The translations under genes were made by a program, and so were the position numbers. Shown here one piece after another: positions 53,964-62,909 of a stretch of DNA of 64,000 bases. The stretch covers positions 42,311 through 106,310 of the forward strand of contig JBBAWH010000005.1 of NCBI GenBank assembly GCA_040397235.1, written 5' to 3'. This DNA comes from Limnocylindrus sp040397235 (GTDB lineage: Bacteria > Chloroflexota > Limnocylindria > Limnocylindrales > Limnocylindraceae). The notes beneath the pieces are model-generated. The model saw only the letters and a program-made list of their open reading frames with translations. It ran no database searches and was not told the DNA's origin. Within the stretch, counting starts at the first letter, position 1. Each line of letters starts with the position of its first letter.

Positions 53964-54440
53964 CTATTCGGCTGGTCCGGCCGGGCGCGGAAGCGCCGAC
54001 TCGGGTGGAATCACAAACGTAATCGTGACGGTACAGGCGGCGGCGCCATCAACGCTCGCAATGCCTTTGGCGGTGCCCATGCGTGAGCCGAGCTTCTGCA
54101 TCTGAATCTCTAGGCGCAACGTCTCGCCCGGAACGACCATGCGGGTGAAGCGGCACTCCTCGATCTTGGCGAAGACGCCGAGGCGGTTGCCGAACCCTTC
54201 GGTGCGGGCAACGTAGACGCCCATCGCCTGGGCGAGCGCCTCGACTTGCAGCACGCCAGGCATGATCGGCATGCCGGGGAAGTGGCCAGGGGTCCAGAAG
54301 GCGTCGGGGCGCACATCCAACTCTGCAATCAGCGTTTGCGTTGCACGGTCTTCCGACACGATGCGGTCGAGCAGCAAGAACGGAGCGCGATGCGGGATCA
54401 GCGCCTCAATGCCGGCCTGGTCGAGCAGTGGGGCGGTCAT
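53964..54440 (-). CDS. fabZ: 3-hydroxyacyl-ACP dehydratase
   Basis: Hot-dog-fold dehydratase of the elongation cycle. It has the N-terminal LIPHRAPFLLLDRI and the active-site helix region GHFPGMPIMPGVLQVEALAQ with catalytic His and Glu. The length of 158 aa is normal. The ATG overlaps the accC stop by 4 nt. Confidence 0.94.
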   Translation of the reverse strand: MTAPLLDQAGIEALIPHRAPFLLLDRIVSEDRATQTLIAELDVRPDAFWTPGHFPGMPIMPGVLQVEALAQAMGVYVARTEGFGNRLGVFAKIEECRFTRMVVPGETLRLEIQMQKLGSRMGTAKGIASVDGAAACTVTITFVIPPESALPRPAGPAE

Positions 54441-55813
54441 GCGCGGGCCTTTGGCGCGGCGGCCAGAATGTCAGTGGTGCCAATGGCGTCGAGCATGCCG
54501 GTGGTGGCAGTGCCGTTCAAGAACGATGGTGTCTCAAGGAGCCCAAGGAAGAAGTCGCGCGTCGTCGCCACGCCGCCAATCTCTACCTCCCGCAGTGCCG
54601 CGCGCGAGCGCGCGATCGCCTCCTCGCGCGTGTTCCCCCACACGATCAACTTGGCGAGTAGGCTGTCGTAATACGGCGGCACCTCATAGCCGGCATACAG
54701 ATGTGAGTCGAAGCGCACCCATGGGCCGCTCGGTGAGCGGAAGGTCGTGATCTCACCCGCCTGCGGACGGAACTCGTGCACTGGATCTTCGGCGGTGAGG
54801 CGGAACTCAATGGCGTGCCCGCGGCGCTCCACCTCGGCCTGCGTCATCGGCATCAGCTCGCCAGCGGCGAGTCGAATCTGTAGCGCGACCAGATCAACAC
54901 CCGTGACCATCTCGGTAACCGGATGCTCGACCTGAATGCGGCAGTTGATCTCGATGAAGTACGGCTTCCCGTCGGGGCCAACCAAGAATTCCAGAGTGCC
55001 AAGGTTGCGATAGCCGGCGGCACCGATCGCCTTGGCTGCGCGTGTCAAGAACTCTTCACGCACCTTTGGTGTCAGCGCCGTTGATGGTGACTCTTCGACC
55101 AGCTTCTGGTGGCGTCGCTGCACCGAGCAGTCGCGCTCACCGAAGTGCAGTGTGGTGCCGTTCTTGTCGACGGCAACCTGCACCTCAACGTGATGCGTGT
55201 CGATCAGATACTTCTCGAGATAGAGCGAGCCGTCGCCGAACGCCGCCTGCGCCTCTTGGGTGCAGAGCGAGAAGAGCTGCGCGATCTCGTCGGCACTTTG
55301 GGCGACGCGCATTCCGCGACCGCCGCCGCCCGCCGATGCTTTCAAGATGACGGGGTAGCCGATCTTCGCTGCGGCCTTCGCTGCGGCCACTTCGTCGGCA
55401 ACGACGCCGTCGGATCCAGGAATCGTTGGCAGGCCGTGCTTGGCGAGCAGTGCGCGCACCTCGGCCTTGCTCTCAAAGCGCTCCAACACCTCGGCAGAGG
55501 GGCCGATGAAGGTGAGCCCGTGCGCGGCGGCCGCCTCGGCAAAGGAGGCGTTCTCGGAGAGGAAGCCGTAGCCCGGGTGAATGGCATCGCAGCCGGTCGC
55601 GAGCGCTGCCGAGATCACCGCAGGCGCCGAGAGGTAGCTGCACTTGGCGTCGGCGGGGCCGATGCAGATCGCCTCGTCGGCAACGAGCACGGCGCGCGAC
55701 TCACGATCGGCCTCGCTATAGGCAACGACCGCCTCGATGCCGAGCTGGCGGCAGGCGCGCAAGATTCGCAGCGCAATCTCGCCGCGGTTGGCAATCAGCA
55801 CGCGCTTGATCAC
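54437..55813 (-). CDS. accC: Biotin carboxylase subunit of acetyl-CoA carboxylase
   Basis: ATP-grasp enzyme that carboxylates biotin on AccB. The N-terminus is VLIANRGEIALRILRAC, the Gly-rich loop KASAGGGGRGMRV, and the ATP/metal region IEINCRIQVEHPVTEMVTG. The length of 458 aa is typical. It starts with GTG 55813, overlapping the stop of the BCCP-like gene (GTGA), and overlaps fabZ at its end. Confidence 0.95.
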   Translation of the reverse strand: MIKRVLIANRGEIALRILRACRQLGIEAVVAYSEADRESRAVLVADEAICIGPADAKCSYLSAPAVISAALATGCDAIHPGYGFLSENASFAEAAAAHGLTFIGPSAEVLERFESKAEVRALLAKHGLPTIPGSDGVVADEVAAAKAAAKIGYPVILKASAGGGGRGMRVAQSADEIAQLFSLCTQEAQAAFGDGSLYLEKYLIDTHHVEVQVAVDKNGTTLHFGERDCSVQRRHQKLVEESPSTALTPKVREEFLTRAAKAIGAAGYRNLGTLEFLVGPDGKPYFIEINCRIQVEHPVTEMVTGVDLVALQIRLAAGELMPMTQAEVERRGHAIEFRLTAEDPVHEFRPQAGEITTFRSPSGPWVRFDSHLYAGYEVPPYYDSLLAKLIVWGNTREEAIARSRAALREVEIGGVATTRDFFLGLLETPSFLNGTATTGMLDAIGTTDILAAAPKARA

Positions 55814-56280
55814 GCCTTCACCTCACCGACCGACTCAAGCAGGAAGAGCTCCTGGCCGTACTCCACTGGGTCGCCGGTGGCGCAGCGCAGCTTGGCGACG
55901 ATGCCAGCGTGGTCGGCGCGCACCTCAACGGCGACGCCGAGCACATCAACCGTGGCCACGAGGGAACCCTTGGCGACCTTGCCGCCCACATGAATATCGG
56001 GAGCGAGCTTCACAAAGCCAACGGCGGTAGAGCGCACCGGGTGGCGGCGCTCATCGCCGGCGGTTGGCGTAGCGGCACTAGTGGCGGGCACTCCCCCGCG
56101 CGATGCGACCGGAGCCGGAGCCGATGGAACGTGCGCGCCAAGATCTTCGGCGCGCACGCGCACCGTTGCGCCGTCGCGCTCAATCTCAATCTCGCCGAGA
56201 CCGGTCTCATGCAGTCGCTCAACGAGCACGGGAACCAGGGAGTCGAGCAGATCGCCGAGTCGTTCGGTGTCGTGTGCCAT
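55810..56280 (-). CDS. BCCP-like protein lacking the biotinylation lysine (BADC-like)
   Basis: Protein of 156 aa built like AccB: an N-terminal helical segment, an Ala/Pro linker (about 50-78), and a C-terminal biotinyl/lipoyl-like domain. The domain has VGFVKLAP, VAKGSLVATVDV, HAGIVAKL and GDPVEYGQELFLLE, all matching BCCP. The biotin hairpin EAMKM is replaced by DVLGV, with Gly115 in the lysine position, so it cannot carry biotin. Plant BADC proteins show the same loss and hold acetyl-CoA carboxylase in check. It lies between accDA (3 nt) and accC (4-nt overlap). A structural or regulatory ACC subunit is the best guess. Confidence 0.8.
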   Translation of the reverse strand: MAHDTERLGDLLDSLVPVLVERLHETGLGEIEIERDGATVRVRAEDLGAHVPSAPAPVASRGGVPATSAATPTAGDERRHPVRSTAVGFVKLAPDIHVGGKVAKGSLVATVDVLGVAVEVRADHAGIVAKLRCATGDPVEYGQELFLLESVGEVKA

Positions 56281-56283
56281 CAG

Positions 56284-58263
56284 CTACGCCCCCGCACTAT
56301 TGCGCTCGATCTCATCGAGCCACTCGTCGTTGATGCCAGCCGGCACCTTGTCGCGATCCATGCCGAAGATGGAACGAATCGTGCCGACGAGACCCTTCTT
56401 CGTTGGGGCCGCCTCATCGAATGCGCCGTAGGCGCGATAGCGTGCATAGCGCGCGTTGAGCAGCGCGTCGAGATCGCTCATTGATTCCAACTCATCGAAC
56501 GTCTCTGAGACGAGCTCCCACATCGCACGCGCCAGGGTGACGGTGGATTCCGCGGAGAGCGTCTCTGGCTCGGCGATGATGCCGTCGACGACGCCGAGGG
56601 CGACCTGCTCTGGCGCGGTGATGCGCAGGGCGCGCGCCGCGGCGGGGGCCTTCTCGGAGGTGCGGAACAAGATTGCCGCGCACCCTTCGGGGCTGATCAC
56701 CGAGTAGTAGGCGTGCTCAAAGGCGTACACGCGATCAGCGGCGGCAATGGCGAGTGCGCCGCCCGAACCACCCTCACCGGTGACCACGGTCACAATCGGC
56801 GTGCGCAGTTCGGTCATCTTGCTGATGGCGGCGGCGATCGCCTCGGCGATGCCGTGCTGTTCCGACTCAGGGCCCGGGTGCGCACCAGGGGTGTCGACCA
56901 GGGTGAGCAGCGGCAGGTGCAGTCGTTCGGCTAGTTCAAAAGCGCGCATCGCCTTGCGGTACCCCTCAGGGTGCGGCATGCCAAATCCGCGGCGTATGTT
57001 GCTCTCGGTGTCGGTTCCCTTCTGGGTGCCGACCACCACAATGCGTCGCCCATCGATACGCGCAATGCCCGCAATGATCGCGCCGTCATCACCGGCACGG
57101 CGGTCGCCACGCAGCTCTACGAATTCGGCACTGAGCGCCTCAAGCAGTTCGGCGGTACGCGGTCGGTTCACGTCGCGCGCGCGCTGCACGTGGCTCCACG
57201 CCTCCGCCTCGTCGAGGTGTGGCCCGAGTTCTGGCGCCAAGTGTCGGTCGCGCTGATTTTCGAGAATCTGGTCAGCGCGATTCGCCACCTTCGAAGCGGC
57301 GTCGGCAACAGGTGACAACACGGAGCCGATCATCGCGCCAGCGCCCTGCGCCACGCCGGTGACCATGCCGCCGATGAGACCAACACCGGGAATGCCGATC
57401 TGTCGATAGAGCGGTACCGCTGGTGCAGGAAGTGGCTGCAGGAGTCCGAGTGCGCGCGTGAGCCAGCCGCGCAGGTTGCCGCGCGGCACGATCGCATCAA
57501 TGAAGCCGGTCTCGAGCAAGAACTCGCTGCGCTGGAAGCCAACGGGGAGTTCATCGCCAATGGTGCCAGCGGAGACGCGCGCGCCACTGAAACCGATGAG
57601 TGCATTCGGTTCGGCAACGTTGAGGTCGCCGAGTGCGCCGAACGAGGCGATGGTGCCGCCGGTAGTTGGATCGGTCAACACGCTAATGAAGGTGCCGCCG
57701 CTCGCCTTCAGGCGCGCGATGGCGGCGAGCGTCTTCGGGAGCTGCATCAGGGCGTAGGTCCCCTCTTGCATCCGGGCGCCGCCCGATGCCGAGACGATCA
57801 CGAGTGGGAGGCGGCGGGCGGTGGCGAGTTCGGCGGCGCGGGCAACCTTCTCGCCTACGACCGAGCCCATCGAGCCACCCATGAAGAAGAAGTCCATGGC
57901 GACGAGGGAGACCTCAATGCCGCCAATGAGGGCGGTGCCGCGAATGGCGGCGTCACGCTCGCCGGTGGCGGCGCGGGCGGCGGCGGCACGCTCGGGATAC
58001 CCCTTGGAGTCGGTAAAGACGATCGGGTCGAGCGAGATCAGGCTGGCGTCAGCCTCAACGAAGCTCCCCTCGTCGACCAGCTGCGCAATGCGCTCGCGGG
58101 CGGGCACACGGAAGTGATGGCCGCATGCCGCGCAGACTTGGAGGCTCTTCTCCAAGGTCTTCTTGAAGAGGAGCTCTGAGCACCCGGGGCACCGGACCCA
58201 CAAATCGGGCTCGGCTCCGGGAGTCGCCTTGCGGCGTTTAAACGGGTTCCGAAAGCTGGGCAT
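56284..58263 (-). CDS. accDA: Fused acetyl-CoA carboxylase carboxyltransferase, beta-alpha (AccD-AccA)
   Basis: Moves the carboxyl group from biotin to acetyl-CoA to give malonyl-CoA. The N-terminal half is AccD with its zinc finger (CPGCSELLFKK, CAACGHHFRVP) and ASGGARMQEG. The C-terminal half from about residue 345 is AccA with GFGMPHPEGYRKAMR, VDTPGAHPG and GEGGSGGALAI. The fusion gives 659 aa. The ATG has AGGGGAGGG about 6 nt upstream. It is the first gene of the acc/fab operon. Confidence 0.93.
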   Translation of the reverse strand: MPSFRNPFKRRKATPGAEPDLWVRCPGCSELLFKKTLEKSLQVCAACGHHFRVPARERIAQLVDEGSFVEADASLISLDPIVFTDSKGYPERAAAARAATGERDAAIRGTALIGGIEVSLVAMDFFFMGGSMGSVVGEKVARAAELATARRLPLVIVSASGGARMQEGTYALMQLPKTLAAIARLKASGGTFISVLTDPTTGGTIASFGALGDLNVAEPNALIGFSGARVSAGTIGDELPVGFQRSEFLLETGFIDAIVPRGNLRGWLTRALGLLQPLPAPAVPLYRQIGIPGVGLIGGMVTGVAQGAGAMIGSVLSPVADAASKVANRADQILENQRDRHLAPELGPHLDEAEAWSHVQRARDVNRPRTAELLEALSAEFVELRGDRRAGDDGAIIAGIARIDGRRIVVVGTQKGTDTESNIRRGFGMPHPEGYRKAMRAFELAERLHLPLLTLVDTPGAHPGPESEQHGIAEAIAAAISKMTELRTPIVTVVTGEGGSGGALAIAAADRVYAFEHAYYSVISPEGCAAILFRTSEKAPAAARALRITAPEQVALGVVDGIIAEPETLSAESTVTLARAMWELVSETFDELESMSDLDALLNARYARYRAYGAFDEAAPTKKGLVGTIRSIFGMDRDKVPAGINDEWLDEIERNSAGA

Positions 58264-58294
58264 TAACCCTCCCCTTAGAGGGAGATGGTACCCG

Positions 58295-59113
58295 CTATGG
58301 GATGGCGATCCGCACGACCTTGGTCACTTCGCCCGCCAAAATGGCACGCTCCGTGCCGTTTACGCTCAGAATCAGCGCCCCCGAGGCCCCGTCGTGCCCA
58401 ACGACGATCCCCGTGAGGATCTCCCCCGCCGCCACCTCAAGGTCCACCGAGCAGCCCTCGAGCAGCTGCCGAGAGCGCCAGTCGGCGACATCGAACCGCC
58501 CATCGGCGAGGGCGCCTAGGCGCCCCTCGAGCCGCGCTACCGCATCGGTAAAGAGTGCCTCACGATCGATTGGCCGGCCCGTCGCAATCTCCAAACTCGT
58601 CGCTGTTGCGCTCAGAGCCGGATCGAGTCGCGCCACATCGCCGCGCACATTTAGGCCAAGACCAACGACCAACCAGGCGTCGTCACTGCCGGCATCACCC
58701 GCCTCGGCCAACACGCCGCCCACCTTGCGGAAGCTCTGTGTCACGCCGCCTTCGATATTGCGAGCGACTAAATCATTCGGCCACTTCAGGCCAATGGTGC
58801 CGATCTGCATCCCTGCCGCATCTTCTATTGCATCGGCAACCGCGAGCGAGAGCTCGGCGGCAACGCGCCACCAACGTTCAGCATCAAGCGGCAGTGGCGA
58901 ACCAGTGCCTGCACGCATCGCGAGGCTCATCAAGAGACCAGTGCCAGGCGCGTCAAGCCAGGTGCGTCCGCGACGGCCGCGACCGGCGCTCTGCGTTTCG
59001 GCGCGAATCAGCAGCGGCGTATCGGCGGCAACGAGGCCGGCCACAAGTCGCTCGCGTGCAACGTCGTTGGTCGAGGAGACCTCGGTGAGTCGCTCAACCG
59101 CGATCTGCGTCAG
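58295..59113 (-). CDS. birA: Biotin-[acetyl-CoA-carboxylase] ligase, no HTH domain
   Basis: Attaches biotin to AccB. The ligase motifs are complete only if translation begins upstream of GTG 59044: EVSSTNDVARERL, then ETQSAGRGRRGRTW (biotinyl-AMP loop), LKWPNDLV and GLGLNV. No ATG, GTG or TTG lies in frame between an upstream stop inside lysC and this STND motif. The most likely start is CTG 59113, 5 nt after the lysC stop, with GGAG 8 nt before it. There is no N-terminal DNA-binding domain, so it is not a repressor. 272 aa with this start. Confidence 0.85.
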   Translation of the reverse strand: MTQIAVERLTEVSSTNDVARERLVAGLVAADTPLLIRAETQSAGRGRRGRTWLDAPGTGLLMSLAMRAGTGSPLPLDAERWWRVAAELSLAVADAIEDAAGMQIGTIGLKWPNDLVARNIEGGVTQSFRKVGGVLAEAGDAGSDDAWLVVGLGLNVRGDVARLDPALSATATSLEIATGRPIDREALFTDAVARLEGRLGALADGRFDVADWRSRQLLEGCSVDLEVAAGEILTGIVVGHDGASGALILSVNGTERAILAGEVTKVVRIAIP

Positions 59114-59118
59114 GGCAA

Positions 59119-60372
59119 CTACTCCGCGTCGACTGCGTCGGGCGTTGCCAGGTCGAACGTGTCGTGCAGCGCCTGCAGCGCGCGTGGCGCGTCAGACTCG
59201 CTAACGATGCAGGTGATGCGAATCTCGGATGTCGAGATCATCTGAATGTTGATCTTGGCATCGGCGAGTGTGCCGAACATGCGCGCGGCGTAGCCTGGCG
59301 CATTCTGAATGCCCGCACCAACGATGGAGACCTTCGCCACGTTCTCATCGATCTCGAGTGCGCGCGCGCCGATCTCGGCGCGAATCTTCTCGAGTACCGG
59401 ACGTGCAGCGGCAAGGTCGGCACGCGAAGTGGTAAACGAGAGGTCGGTGGTGCCGTCGTGCGAAACGTTCTGCACGATCATGTCGACGTTGATGTTCCCC
59501 GCCGAGAGCGGCTCAAACACCGCGCGCGCGATACCGGGCTTGTCGGGCACGGCAACCATGGTCACCTTCGCCACCTTCGTATCGGCCGCAAGGCCGCGAA
59601 CCTTATTGCGCTTCTCCACCTGCGTATCCTCCTTGATTACTGTCCCTGGCTGCTCCTCAAATGAACTGAGCACCTCAATGGCTACGTTATTGACCCAGCC
59701 GAGCTCCACGGCACGCGTCTGCATGACCTGGGCCCCCTGGTTGGCGAGCTCGAGCATCTCCTCGTACCCGACCACCGAGAGCTGCCGGGCGGCGGGCACG
59801 GCGCGGGGGTCGGCGGTGTACACCCCCCGAACGTCGGTAAAGATCTGGCAGCGATCGGCCCCCAGGGCAGCCGCCAGGGCGACCGCCGAGGTGTCGGAGC
59901 CGCCACGGCCAAGGGTGGTGGTCTCGGACCCCTCGCTGACCCCCTGGAAGCCCGCCACGATCACCACTCGGCCAGCGTCGAGCTCGGCCCGCACGCGCTT
60001 AGGCTCAATGCCCGCGATGCGCCCCTTGCCGTAGGTGCCATCGGCCCTGATGCCGGCTTGGGCGCCGCTCAGTGAGATGGCGTCGGTACCGCGCGCAATG
60101 AGGGCCATGGCCAAGAGTGCTGCCGACTGAATCTCGCCAGTGGCGAGCAGTGCATCTTGTTCGCGCGCGTTCGGCGGAGCACCGCCCGTTACGGACGATG
60201 CCAACGCCAACAAGTCATCGGTGGTGTCGCCCATCGCTGAAACGACCGCCACCACATCGCGGCCGGCGGAGCGATCGCGTGCGATGCGCGCAACGACGGC
60301 GGCGATGCGCTCAACGGAGCCGACCGAACTCCCGCCGTACTTCTGAACGAGCAGCTTTGAAGAGACGCTCAC
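59119..60372 (-). CDS. lysC: Aspartate kinase
   Basis: First step of the aspartate family pathway (aspartate to aspartyl phosphate). The N-terminus is VQKYGGSSVGSVERI, the catalytic region LGRGGSDTSAVALAAALGA. Two C-terminal ACT domains (VTMVAVPDKPGIARAVFEPL and VSIVGAGIQNAPGYAARMF) indicate feedback control by lysine and/or threonine. The length of 417 aa is normal. It starts with GTG overlapping the thrB stop (GTGA). Confidence 0.94.
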   Translation of the reverse strand: MSVSSKLLVQKYGGSSVGSVERIAAVVARIARDRSAGRDVVAVVSAMGDTTDDLLALASSVTGGAPPNAREQDALLATGEIQSAALLAMALIARGTDAISLSGAQAGIRADGTYGKGRIAGIEPKRVRAELDAGRVVIVAGFQGVSEGSETTTLGRGGSDTSAVALAAALGADRCQIFTDVRGVYTADPRAVPAARQLSVVGYEEMLELANQGAQVMQTRAVELGWVNNVAIEVLSSFEEQPGTVIKEDTQVEKRNKVRGLAADTKVAKVTMVAVPDKPGIARAVFEPLSAGNINVDMIVQNVSHDGTTDLSFTTSRADLAAARPVLEKIRAEIGARALEIDENVAKVSIVGAGIQNAPGYAARMFGTLADAKINIQMISTSEIRITCIVSESDAPRALQALHDTFDLATPDAVDAE

Positions 60373-61397
60373 TTCACTCCGACCGAACGAAGGATGCGTA
60401 CCCCCTCTTGGTCGACCTCAATCTGTTCGGCATGGCCACCCACACCCGTTGCCACCGCTGCGGCATTGAGCGCCGCAACCACCGCGGCGATGCCGTCATC
60501 ACCGCGCTCGTCATCGACGATCGCCAACACCGAAGAGCCGGAGCCTGCCAGGCAGGCGCTCGTGGCACCAGCGTCGAGTGCGGCGGCGAAGAGCTTCGGC
60601 AGCGCCGCGTACCTCTTGATCCGATACGGCTGGTGGATGCGATCGTCGGAGAGGATGGCAAATCCAGAGACTTCGCCCGCCTCGAGTGCGGTAATACCCA
60701 GGGCGAGTCGCGAGGCGTTGTGTACCGCATCTTTGATTGGCACCGCCTTCGGCAGCGCGGCGCGCATGTCGCTCGTCTCAAAGCGCACGTCGGGGATCAG
60801 CACCACCGGAATCGCATCGTGCGGCACATGGATGATGCGCGCGGTGAGTGTGCCGTTTGCGCGACCACTCGCCACACAGCCGCCAAAGATGGCGGCGGCA
60901 ACGTTGTCGGGGTGCCCCTCGATCTCGTCGGCAGCTGCAAAGAGACGATCGGTGAGCGGATCGCTAAACGACTCGAAGCAGGCGCCACTCGCCCCCGAAG
61001 CGCCGGCAGCCGTGCCGGCAAGCGCAGCACCAGCGAAGAGGCCGCCAACAATAGCTGCGGCCGACGAGCCCAAGCCGCGCGAGAGGGGAATGTTGTTGAC
61101 CGCCGTGACGGCAAGGTCGAGCGCGTCGGCGCCGGTCACGCCGGCAATCGAGAGCCCGCGATAGATGGCATCGAGCGCCATGTTGGTGCGGTCCGGCGCC
61201 AGCTCTTCGGCACCCTCGCCCGAGGCGCCGTAGGTCACAATGCCTTTGCCTGAAGCGGAGACGCCGGTGACCTGCACGGTGAGTTCGTTGGTCATCTCGA
61301 GGGCGAGGCCGAGCACGTCGTAGCCGGCGCCAAGGTTCGCCACGGTGGCGGGCACCGCAACGGTGACCGATCGGCCGACCAGGTCTGCTGCCTTCAT
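60369..61397 (-). CDS. thrB: Homoserine kinase (GHMP family)
   Basis: Phosphorylates homoserine for threonine synthesis. The GHMP motifs are visible: the N-terminal VTVAVPATVANLGAGYDVLG, the ATP loop NIPLSRGLGSSAAAIVGG, and a C-terminal CLAGSGSSVLAI. I start at ATG 61397 (MKAADLVG) because GGAGG lies 4 nt upstream and it comes 13 nt after the thrC stop; the longer frame overlaps thrC. 342 aa. Confidence 0.92.
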   Translation of the reverse strand: MKAADLVGRSVTVAVPATVANLGAGYDVLGLALEMTNELTVQVTGVSASGKGIVTYGASGEGAEELAPDRTNMALDAIYRGLSIAGVTGADALDLAVTAVNNIPLSRGLGSSAAAIVGGLFAGAALAGTAAGASGASGACFESFSDPLTDRLFAAADEIEGHPDNVAAAIFGGCVASGRANGTLTARIIHVPHDAIPVVLIPDVRFETSDMRAALPKAVPIKDAVHNASRLALGITALEAGEVSGFAILSDDRIHQPYRIKRYAALPKLFAAALDAGATSACLAGSGSSVLAIVDDERGDDGIAAVVAALNAAAVATGVGGHAEQIEVDQEGVRILRSVGVK

Positions 61398-61410
61398 GAC
61401 GCCTCCTCCG

Positions 61411-62481
61411 CTACCAACCGAGCGCACGGCGAACGCCGGCGACCGTTGCATCTGACTGCCGAATCTCGCCGATAAGGCGCGACGCGGTGTCGGGGTCCTT
61501 CAGGCCGAAGCCCGTCATCACCGCAACAATGCGCTGCGACCCATCAATCGAGCCGTCAGCGATGGCGTTGCGCAAACCGGCAATTGGCGCGGCGCAGGCT
61601 GGCTCTACGAAGATGCCAGCCAAGCGAATGATGTCGGCCTGCGCGCGCAAGATCTCGTCGTCGGTGACGGCGCGAATGAAGCCGCCCGACTCGTCACGTG
61701 CCGCAATCGCCAGGTCCCACGATGCGGGCTTGCCGATGCGAATCGCCGTGGCGATCGTCTCCGGATTCGAAATCGGCGCACCCGAAACGAACGGCGCAGC
61801 ACCAGCGGCCTGGAAGCCCGCCATGCGTGGTCGTCGCTTGGTGCTGCCAATGCGCACCGCGTCAGTGAAGCCGCGCCAGTAGGCGCTGATGTTCCCCGCG
61901 TTCCCCACGGGGAGCGCCAACACGTCGGGGGCGTCACCAAGGTCGGCAATGATCTCGTGCGCCGCCGTGGCTTGACCCGCGATGCGGTGCGGATTGATCG
62001 AGTTCACGATCTCGATACCGCCACCACCGGCGCCGAGCTCGCGCACGATCTCGAGCGCATCGTCGAAGTTGCCATCGATCGAGATGACCTTCGCCCCTGC
62101 GGCAAAGGCCTGCAGCAACTTCCCTGCGGCGATCTTGCCCGCAGGCAAGAGCACGATCGCCTCGAGCCCCGCGGCGGCGGCGTAGGCGGCGGCCGATGCC
62201 GAGGTGTTGCCGGTGCTGGCGCAAACCACGGCGCGCGCGCCCGACTCTGCCGCCTTCGCAACCGCCATGACCATGCCGCGATCCTTGAATGAGCCGGTTG
62301 GGTTCGCCCCCTCAACCTTGAGCCACAGGTCCGATGCACCAATGTCGGCACCGAGGCGCGGCACGCGAACTAGAGGTGTGGCGCCTTCGCCAAGCGTCAG
62401 GATCGGTGTGGCAGCGGTAACGGGGAGCAGGTCGCGGAAGCGCTCCAGCAGGATCGGTCGTGCGCCAAACGAGCCGCTCAT
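61411..62481 (-). CDS. thrC: Threonine synthase
   Basis: PLP enzyme that converts O-phosphohomoserine to threonine. The PLP lysine lies in NPTGSFKDRGM, followed by the typical VVCASTGNTSASAAAYAA. The phosphate-binding LPVGNAGN is present. The length of 356 aa matches the short, fold-type II form. The start ATG 62481 overlaps the stop of the upstream unknown gene (ATGA). Confidence 0.93.
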   Translation of the reverse strand: MSGSFGARPILLERFRDLLPVTAATPILTLGEGATPLVRVPRLGADIGASDLWLKVEGANPTGSFKDRGMVMAVAKAAESGARAVVCASTGNTSASAAAYAAAAGLEAIVLLPAGKIAAGKLLQAFAAGAKVISIDGNFDDALEIVRELGAGGGGIEIVNSINPHRIAGQATAAHEIIADLGDAPDVLALPVGNAGNISAYWRGFTDAVRIGSTKRRPRMAGFQAAGAAPFVSGAPISNPETIATAIRIGKPASWDLAIAARDESGGFIRAVTDDEILRAQADIIRLAGIFVEPACAAPIAGLRNAIADGSIDGSQRIVAVMTGFGLKDPDTASRLIGEIRQSDATVAGVRRALGW

Positions 62482-62909
62482 CGCCACACCCAGCTCGGCA
62501 ACTCAGGCAGGACCGGCCCCCGCCAGATCCCCCAGTCTTCGCTGGTCATGCCGCCGAAGTAGTTGATGAAGTGCAACCCCTCGCTCTTCCAAGCGGTAGC
62601 GAGCTCACGACGCTGCGCCTCGCTCAAACCGCGCACGGCGAGCACGGTGCGGCCAGACTGGCGCGCCCCCTCGTACACGATCAAGTCAGCCGCCTGGTCG
62701 GTGCTCAAATGGCGCAGCAGATTCATGAAGCGACTAAAGGCACCTGGACGCGCCAGGGTGGCAACGCTCGGCCCCGCCACGTCGAGCAGCAGCACATCGC
62801 GCACACCAGTGAGTTCAGCACACGCGCGACCGCGCTCTGCAACGGCGTCGGTATTCGCAACAGCGAGCAGCCAACCGGTCGGATAGGTAATGCGCAGCGG
62901 CCCGTTCAC
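62478..62909 (-). CDS. Unknown protein in the threonine operon
   Basis: Protein of about 143 aa, soluble, predicted alpha/beta. The N-terminal part runs RITYPTGWLLAVANTD; the C-terminal part is aromatic-rich (GLHFINYFGGMTSEDWGIWR, ending PSWVWR). I do not recognise the family. I start at GTG 62909, which overlaps the hom TGA stop (GTGA), and it overlaps thrC in the same way. The tight placement suggests a role with homoserine or threonine metabolism, but no motif shows it. Confidence 0.65.
   Translation of the reverse strand: MNGPLRITYPTGWLLAVANTDAVAERGRACAELTGVRDVLLLDVAGPSVATLARPGAFSRFMNLLRHLSTDQAADLIVYEGARQSGRTVLAVRGLSEAQRRELATAWKSEGLHFINYFGGMTSEDWGIWRGPVLPELPSWVWR

Noticed and set aside
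60117..61253. Open frame of 378 codons on the plus strand
   Set aside because: Antisense to lysC and thrB; no recognisable domain.
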